Origin: Actinomycetota bacterium
GTDB lineage: Bacteria > Actinomycetota > Actinomycetes > Actinomycetales > Microbacteriaceae
DNA length: 42,703 nt
Assembly: GCA_005778835.1 (NCBI GenBank)
Contig: SXMG01000001.1
Coordinates: 1 to 42,703, forward strand
Direction: 5' to 3'
Shown: positions 39,077 through 42,703 of the stretch, piece after piece
Numbering within the stretch: position 1 is the stretch's first letter
Layout: every line of letters begins with the position of its first letter
Position numbers and translations under genes: made by a program
Notes under the pieces: model-generated
What the model saw: only the letters and a program-made list of their open reading frames with translations
Database searches by the model: none
Told to the model about the DNA's origin: nothing

Positions 39077-40518
39077 GCGGGCGACTGCCCGACGGCTTCG
39101 TCGTGCGACTCAACCGGCGCACCCACGTTGCCGATCGCGGCGCGACGCTCGTCGGAGGGGTTCCGACCCGGGTGCTCTACCTGACCGCCCTCGCACGGGC
39201 TCTGCTCGAGCCCGACCGAGCCCACCGCGACCGCCTCGTCGTTCGCTCCGCCGCGAGTGCGGCGCTCGCCGAGCGGCTGCTCGAGGCGGGCATCGCCGAC
39301 CCCGTGGTGGCCGAGCTGCCTGATCCTCACGGCTCGGCGGCGGGGGAGCCACTCGCAGCCGTGACGGTGGTCGTGCCTGCGCACGATCGGCCCGAGGCGG
39401 TCGCGCGGCTGCTGGCGAGCATCCCGGCGTCGGTGCCGGTGATCGTCGTCGACGATGCCTCGCAGCGGCCCACGGCGGTGCGCCGCGTCGTCGAGCAGCA
39501 CGGAGGAAGACTCATCGCGCTGCGACAGAACGTCGGTCCGGCCGGCGCGCGCAACGCGGGACTCGCCGCCGTCACCACCCCGTTCGTGGCGTTCATCGAC
39601 AGCGACATGGTGATCGATGCCGACACTCTGCCGCTGCTGCTGCGGCACTTCAGCGACCCGCGCGTGGGGCTCGTGGCTCCGCGGGTGGCAGGCCTGGAAC
39701 CGGCCGAAGGGCCGAACTGGATCACCCGCTACGAGGCCGCCCGCTCATCGCTCGACCTCGGGTCAGAACCCGCGAACGTGCGCCCCGGTGCGAAGGTGTC
39801 ATGGCTGCCGGCGGCCTGCCTCGTCGCGCGCACCGAGGCCATCGGAATCGGGTTCACGCCGGGGATGCGGGTAGCCGAAGACGTCGATCTCGTGTGGCGG
39901 CTCGTCGACGCAGGGTGGCGCGTGCGCTACGAGCCCGCGGTCGAGGCGCGGCACGAGCATCGGCGCACTGTGCTCGATTGGCTCGGTCGCAAGGCGTACT
40001 ACGGCACCGGAGCCGACGACCTCGCCGCGCGCCACGGTGACACCGTCGCGCCCGCCGTCTACACGCCGTGGACCCTCGTGTTCGTCGGTGCCCTGCTGGC
40101 CCAGCGGCGCTGGTCGCTGCCCGTCGCCGTCGGGGCCGCCGCCGTCGCTGCCGTGCGCATCGGCTCGCGTTTGCGGCCCACGCCCGACCGAGCGCGCATC
40201 GCCCTGCGGCTCACCGGCCAGGGGGCGCTCGCCGCCGCCGCGCAGAGCGCTGAGCTGCTGACCCGTCACTGGTGGCCGCTCGCGGTGGTCGGCTCGTTCG
40301 CGTCACGGCGGCTCCGTCGGGCGACCGTCGTCGCCGCCGTCGCTGACGCGGTCTACGAGCATCGTCGCACCGAGACCGGCATGGGCCTGCTGACGTTTGC
40401 AGTCGCGCGCCGGCTCGACGACCTCGCCTACGGCGCCGGGCTGTGGTGGGGTGCCGTGCGCGCGCGGTCGATCCGGGCGCTCAGGCCGGTGGTGCGGCTG
40501 CGGTCGCGCCTCCGGTAG
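39073..40518 (+). CDS. mftF: Mycofactocin glycosyltransferase MftF
   Basis: A GT2-family glycosyltransferase of 481 residues that adds beta-1,4-linked glucose units to premycofactocin. The GT-A core (about 95-300) has 'VTVVVPAHDRPEAVARLL', 'VIVVDDASQ', the DXD motif DSD (176-178) in 'FVAFIDSDMVID', and 'GMRVAEDVDLVWRLVDAG' as acceptor-site region. The N-terminal 90 residues ('LPDGFVVRLNRRTHVADRGATLVGG' in outline) are typical of MftF. After about residue 310, hydrophobic helices and an Arg-rich C-terminus suggest membrane association. The GTG overlaps the mftE stop. Last gene of the mft operon; no obvious terminator before the convergent GntR gene 16 bases on. Confidence 0.92.
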   Translation: MSGRLPDGFVVRLNRRTHVADRGATLVGGVPTRVLYLTALARALLEPDRAHRDRLVVRSAASAALAERLLEAGIADPVVAELPDPHGSAAGEPLAAVTVVVPAHDRPEAVARLLASIPASVPVIVVDDASQRPTAVRRVVEQHGGRLIALRQNVGPAGARNAGLAAVTTPFVAFIDSDMVIDADTLPLLLRHFSDPRVGLVAPRVAGLEPAEGPNWITRYEAARSSLDLGSEPANVRPGAKVSWLPAACLVARTEAIGIGFTPGMRVAEDVDLVWRLVDAGWRVRYEPAVEARHEHRRTVLDWLGRKAYYGTGADDLAARHGDTVAPAVYTPWTLVFVGALLAQRRWSLPVAVGAAAVAAVRIGSRLRPTPDRARIALRLTGQGALAAAAQSAELLTRHWWPLAVVGSFASRRLRRATVVAAVADAVYEHRRTETGMGLLTFAVARRLDDLAYGAGLWWGAVRARSIRALRPVVRLRSRLR

Positions 40519-40534
40519 TGAGCGATTCGGATGC

Positions 40535-40891
40535 TCAGCCGCGCTGGGCGGCGCGCACCAGGTCGAGCGCGTCCGCGTCGTCGAGGCCGAGCCGCCGAGC
40601 GCGGTCGACGAACTCGCGCGCGGCGAGCTGCGCCCGCTGTCGCCCGGCATCGCCCTGCGGCGCGACGAACGAGCCGGCGCGGCCCCGCGTCTCGATGAGG
40701 CCGTCGGTCTCGAGCTCGCGGTAGGCGCGCGCGACGGTGTTGACGGCGAGCCCCAGCTCGTCGGCCAGCGCTCGCACGGTCGGCAGCTTGGCCCCCGCGG
40801 CGAGCTCGCCCGCCGCGACGGCGTCGCGCACCTGCACGCGCAGCTGCTCGAACGGCGGCGTCGCCGCGCTCGCGTCGATCGTGAACCTCAC
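40535..40891 (-). CDS. Short GntR-family (YtrA-type) regulator
   Basis: A protein of 118 residues. An N-terminal GntR winged HTH (about 10-75) reads 'FEQLRVQVRDAVAAGELAAGAKLPTVRALADELGLAVNTVARAYRELE' in outline, and the C-terminal part is only about 40 residues, too short for a FadR/HutC effector domain. That places it near the YtrA subfamily. The GTG at 40891 overlaps the stop of the upstream RamB-like gene, so the two are co-transcribed. Target genes are not evident; no ABC transporter, the usual YtrA partner, is in the window. Confidence 0.85.
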   Translation of the reverse strand: MRFTIDASAATPPFEQLRVQVRDAVAAGELAAGAKLPTVRALADELGLAVNTVARAYRELETDGLIETRGRAGSFVAPQGDAGRQRAQLAAREFVDRARRLGLDDADALDLVRAAQRG

Positions 40892-42366
40892 GCAGCACCG
40901 CCGCTCGGCGCGTGGCGCTCGAGGAAGCCGAGCACCTCGGTCTGATCGACACCCGGAAATGACTCGGTCGGCAGCGTCGCGAGCAGGCTGACGGGGATGC
41001 GCGCTTGCGGCCGCGCGCGCCCCGACCAGCGGGCGGCCAGCGACTCGGGGGCGGTGCGGCAGCACTCCGGCGAGGGGCACGTCGACGCCCCGCGCCGATC
41101 GGTCTCGCGCCCGCGGAACCACTTGACGTGCGCGAACGGCGTGCCGACCGAGATCGAGAAGTCGCCGCCAGCCCCCGACTCGATGCGCGAGGTGCACCAG
41201 TAGGTGCCCGTGGGCTTGTCGGTGTACTGGTGGTACGGGCTGAAGCGGTCGGGCTCGTCGAAGACCTGGCGCGCCGACCACTTGCGGCACACGAGCTGCC
41301 CCTCGACCGCGCCGAGGGCATCCGTCGGAAACTGCACCGAGTCGTTCTCGTAGGCCTTCGACAGCACGCCCTGCGACGACACCTTCAAGAAGTGCACCGG
41401 AATGCCGAGGTGCTCGGTCGCCAGATTCGTGAAGCGGTGCGCAGCCGTCTCGTACGACACCGCGAAGGCGTCACGCAGATCTTCGACGGCGAGCTCGCGG
41501 CGCTCTTTGGCGCGCTGCAGGAAGGTCACGGCGTCGGCCTCGGGAATGAGCAGTGCGGCGGCCAGATAGTTGGTCTCGACGCGCTGGTGGAGGAACTCGG
41601 CGTAGTCGTGCGGCTCCGACCGCCCGAGCACGTGACCGGCGAGCGCCTGCAGGAGCGTCGTGCGGGCATCCCGACCCGGGGCATTGTTGACGGGAAGGTA
41701 GATGCGCCCGTGCTCGAGGTCGGTGACCGAGCGCGTCGAGGCGGGCAGGTCGCCGACGTAGTGCAGGGTGAAGCCGAGGTGGGTGGCGAGCTCGGCGGCG
41801 AGGCGCTGCGAGAGCGGGCCGCCCTCGTGCCCGACGGCCTTCAGCAGCTGTGCGGCCTGCTTCTCGAGCTCACCGAAGTAGTTGCCGCGCGCGCGCATGG
41901 TGCGGCGCAGCTCGGTGTTCGCTCGCCGGGCCTCTTCCGGCGTCGCGGCACGTTCGCTGTGGACGCGCTGCAGTTCGGCGTGCAGGGCGAGCACCGTCTC
42001 GATCGCCTCGTCGCTGACGCTCTTGCGCAGCGGCAGGGGCGGGATGCCCAGACTCGCGAACAGCGGACCGCTCTGCACCCGCGCGAGCTCGACCTCGAGC
42101 GCCGCGCGCCCGGTGAGCGGTTCGACGCTGAGCAGGTCGTCGAGGCTCGCGCCGACGGCCCGCGCGATCGCCTGCAGCTCGCTGAGCTTCGCCTCGCGCT
42201 TTCCGTTCTCGAGCACGCTCAAGTGCGAGGTGGCGATGCCGATGGCCTCGGCGACCTCGGCGAGGGTCAGGCCGGCGCCCGTGCGCAGGGCGCGGATGCG
42301 GTGGCCGAGGGTCAGAGGATCGAGCACGTCTTCAGACTGCGGGCCGGTGGTCGTCGATTCGAGCAT
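40888..42366 (-). CDS. ramB: RamB-like XRE / ImmA-IrrE (ScfR-type) transcriptional regulator
   Basis: A protein of 492 residues. An N-terminal XRE HTH (about 22-78: 'IRALRTGAGLTLAEVAEAIGIATSHLSVLENGKREAKLS' in outline) is followed by a long helical region, an ImmA/IrrE-type domain (about 180-330) and a C-terminal short-chain-fatty-acid-regulator-like domain with a Cys cluster ('STCPSPECC'). This architecture is that of RamB, which controls acetate metabolism and aceA in Corynebacterium and Mycobacterium. It is divergent from aceA, strongly supporting the call. CAGGCT (42378-42373, minus) is six bases before the ATG with no ribosome-binding site, suggesting a leaderless mRNA. Overlaps the GntR gene. 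Confidence 0.88.
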   Translation of the reverse strand: MLESTTTGPQSEDVLDPLTLGHRIRALRTGAGLTLAEVAEAIGIATSHLSVLENGKREAKLSELQAIARAVGASLDDLLSVEPLTGRAALEVELARVQSGPLFASLGIPPLPLRKSVSDEAIETVLALHAELQRVHSERAATPEEARRANTELRRTMRARGNYFGELEKQAAQLLKAVGHEGGPLSQRLAAELATHLGFTLHYVGDLPASTRSVTDLEHGRIYLPVNNAPGRDARTTLLQALAGHVLGRSEPHDYAEFLHQRVETNYLAAALLIPEADAVTFLQRAKERRELAVEDLRDAFAVSYETAAHRFTNLATEHLGIPVHFLKVSSQGVLSKAYENDSVQFPTDALGAVEGQLVCRKWSARQVFDEPDRFSPYHQYTDKPTGTYWCTSRIESGAGGDFSISVGTPFAHVKWFRGRETDRRGASTCPSPECCRTAPESLAARWSGRARPQARIPVSLLATLPTESFPGVDQTEVLGFLERHAPSGGAA

Positions 42367-42389
42367 CTGGCGAGCCTGGCACGGCGTGA

Positions 42390-42424
42390 ATTTCGGCGCA
42401 ACTGAAATCCGCAGGTATTTCAGT
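42390..42424. promoter_or_regulatory. Candidate RamB operator between ramB and aceA
   Basis: Three half-sites in alternating orientation: ATTTC (42390-42394), GAAAT (42404-42408) and ATTTC (42417-42421). The last two extend to a perfect 8-bp inverted repeat, ACTGAAAT / ATTTCAGT (42401-42408, 42417-42424). It lies 24-58 bases upstream of the ramB start, covering the expected -35 region, so autoregulation is likely; effects on aceA are possible. Confidence 0.55.
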
Positions 42425-42505
42425 CCTCGAGAGCCGGTTGCGGGTGTTGTTCTTCACACAGAGTTGCTCACACGACCTCGAACCACCGACCTTCAGGAGC
42501 ACCTC

Positions 42506-42703
42506 ATGACCACGAACCGACCGGGCGACCAGACCGAGACCGCCGCCGAGCTCGAGACCCGCTGGAAGACCGACGCCCGCTGGAACGGCGTGCGCCGCGA
42601 CTACACCGCCGAGGACGTCGTCGCGCTGCGCGGCCCCGTGCGCGAAGAGCGCACGCTCGCCCGCCGCGGCGCCGAGAAGCTCTGGGAGCAGATCCAGGCC
42701 AAC
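42506..42703 (+). CDS. aceA: Isocitrate lyase, 3' end outside window
   Basis: The first 66 codons of a gene cut by the window edge. 'ELETRWKTDARWNGVRRDYTAEDVVALRG' in outline and 'LARRGAEKLWEQIQAN' are the distinctive N-terminus of actinobacterial isocitrate lyase, the first enzyme of the glyoxylate shunt, needed for growth on acetate and fatty acids. AGGAGC at 42495-42499 is a good ribosome-binding site. The divergent RamB-like regulator and the repeat-rich region between them fit known control of aceA. The catalytic region is not in the window, so integrity of the gene cannot be checked. Confidence 0.92.
   Translation, partial: MTTNRPGDQTETAAELETRWKTDARWNGVRRDYTAEDVVALRGPVREERTLARRGAEKLWEQIQAN

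Noticed and set aside
1-42703. tRNA, rRNA, CRISPR arrays, insertion sequences
   Set aside because: I looked for cloverleaf ends, direct-repeat arrays and transposase motifs and saw none; a tRNA and repeat scan would be needed to be certain.

Overview
The window is high-GC actinobacterial chromosome. Dense gene packing, frequent GTG starts, many 1-4 base ATGA/GTGA overlaps, a coproporphyrin-type haem pathway (HemQ plus a ferrochelatase of the long cysteine-containing type), LAXTG cell-wall proteins and a RamB-like regulator in front of aceA all point to Actinomycetota. I infer a Microbacteriaceae-like organism, but the genus cannot be fixed from sequence reading alone. I saw no rRNA, tRNA, CRISPR array, insertion sequence or prophage.

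Layout. (1) 1-4201: two tandem cell-wall-anchored, repeat-built surface proteins (the first truncated by the window edge), each ending in a LAXTG sortase motif, a membrane segment and an arginine-containing tail, and each followed by a strong hairpin. (2) 4218-15604: haem biosynthesis. hemA reads leftwards; hemE-hemG(hemY/cgoX)-hemQ-hemH-hemC-hemB-hemL read rightwards as one tightly overlapping operon. Three small membrane or stress-type genes follow (YtxH-like, holin-like/DUF1469-type, DUF3618), then hemD. Together these encode the route from glutamyl-tRNA to coprohaem and haem. (3) 15601-23953: housekeeping and conserved small genes (DUF1304, YhdH/AcuI-type oxidoreductase, phosphofructokinase, PPOX-class protein, two DUF4190 paralogues, AlkA-like glycosylase, hot-dog thioesterase, two DUF202 membrane proteins, a phytoene-dehydrogenase-like flavoprotein, a DUF1801-type protein). 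(4) 23981-28495: a LysR regulator divergent from a large bifunctional proline dehydrogenase / glutamate-semialdehyde dehydrogenase (putA). (5) 28492-40518: a complete mycofactocin locus. mftG and mftR are on the minus strand. On the plus strand are mftA-mftB-mftC, three mycofactocin-type short-chain dehydrogenases, a MoxR-type AAA+ ATPase, a VWA-domain protein, mftD, mftE and mftF. (6) 40535-42703: a short GntR regulator and a RamB-like XRE/ImmA-IrrE regulator on the minus strand, divergent from the 5' end of isocitrate lyase (aceA).

How the parts work together. The mycofactocin operon is expected to make and glycosylate a peptide-derived redox cofactor: MftA precursor, MftB carrier, MftC radical SAM, MftE peptidase, MftD oxidase, MftF glycosyltransferase. 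The three SDRs with non-exchangeable-NAD-type sequence features are its likely clients, and MftG is the likely reoxidation route. Every spacer from mftC to the third SDR holds one or two strong hairpins followed by a purine-rich ribosome-binding site, which suggests post-transcriptional tuning of the dehydrogenases. The embedded MoxR-VWA pair is the least explained part of the locus and the best candidate for new biology.

A second window-wide pattern is a -10-like hexamer (TANNNT or NANNNT) placed 6-8 bases before the start codon of about eleven genes, most of which show no ribosome-binding site. This predicts leaderless mRNAs.
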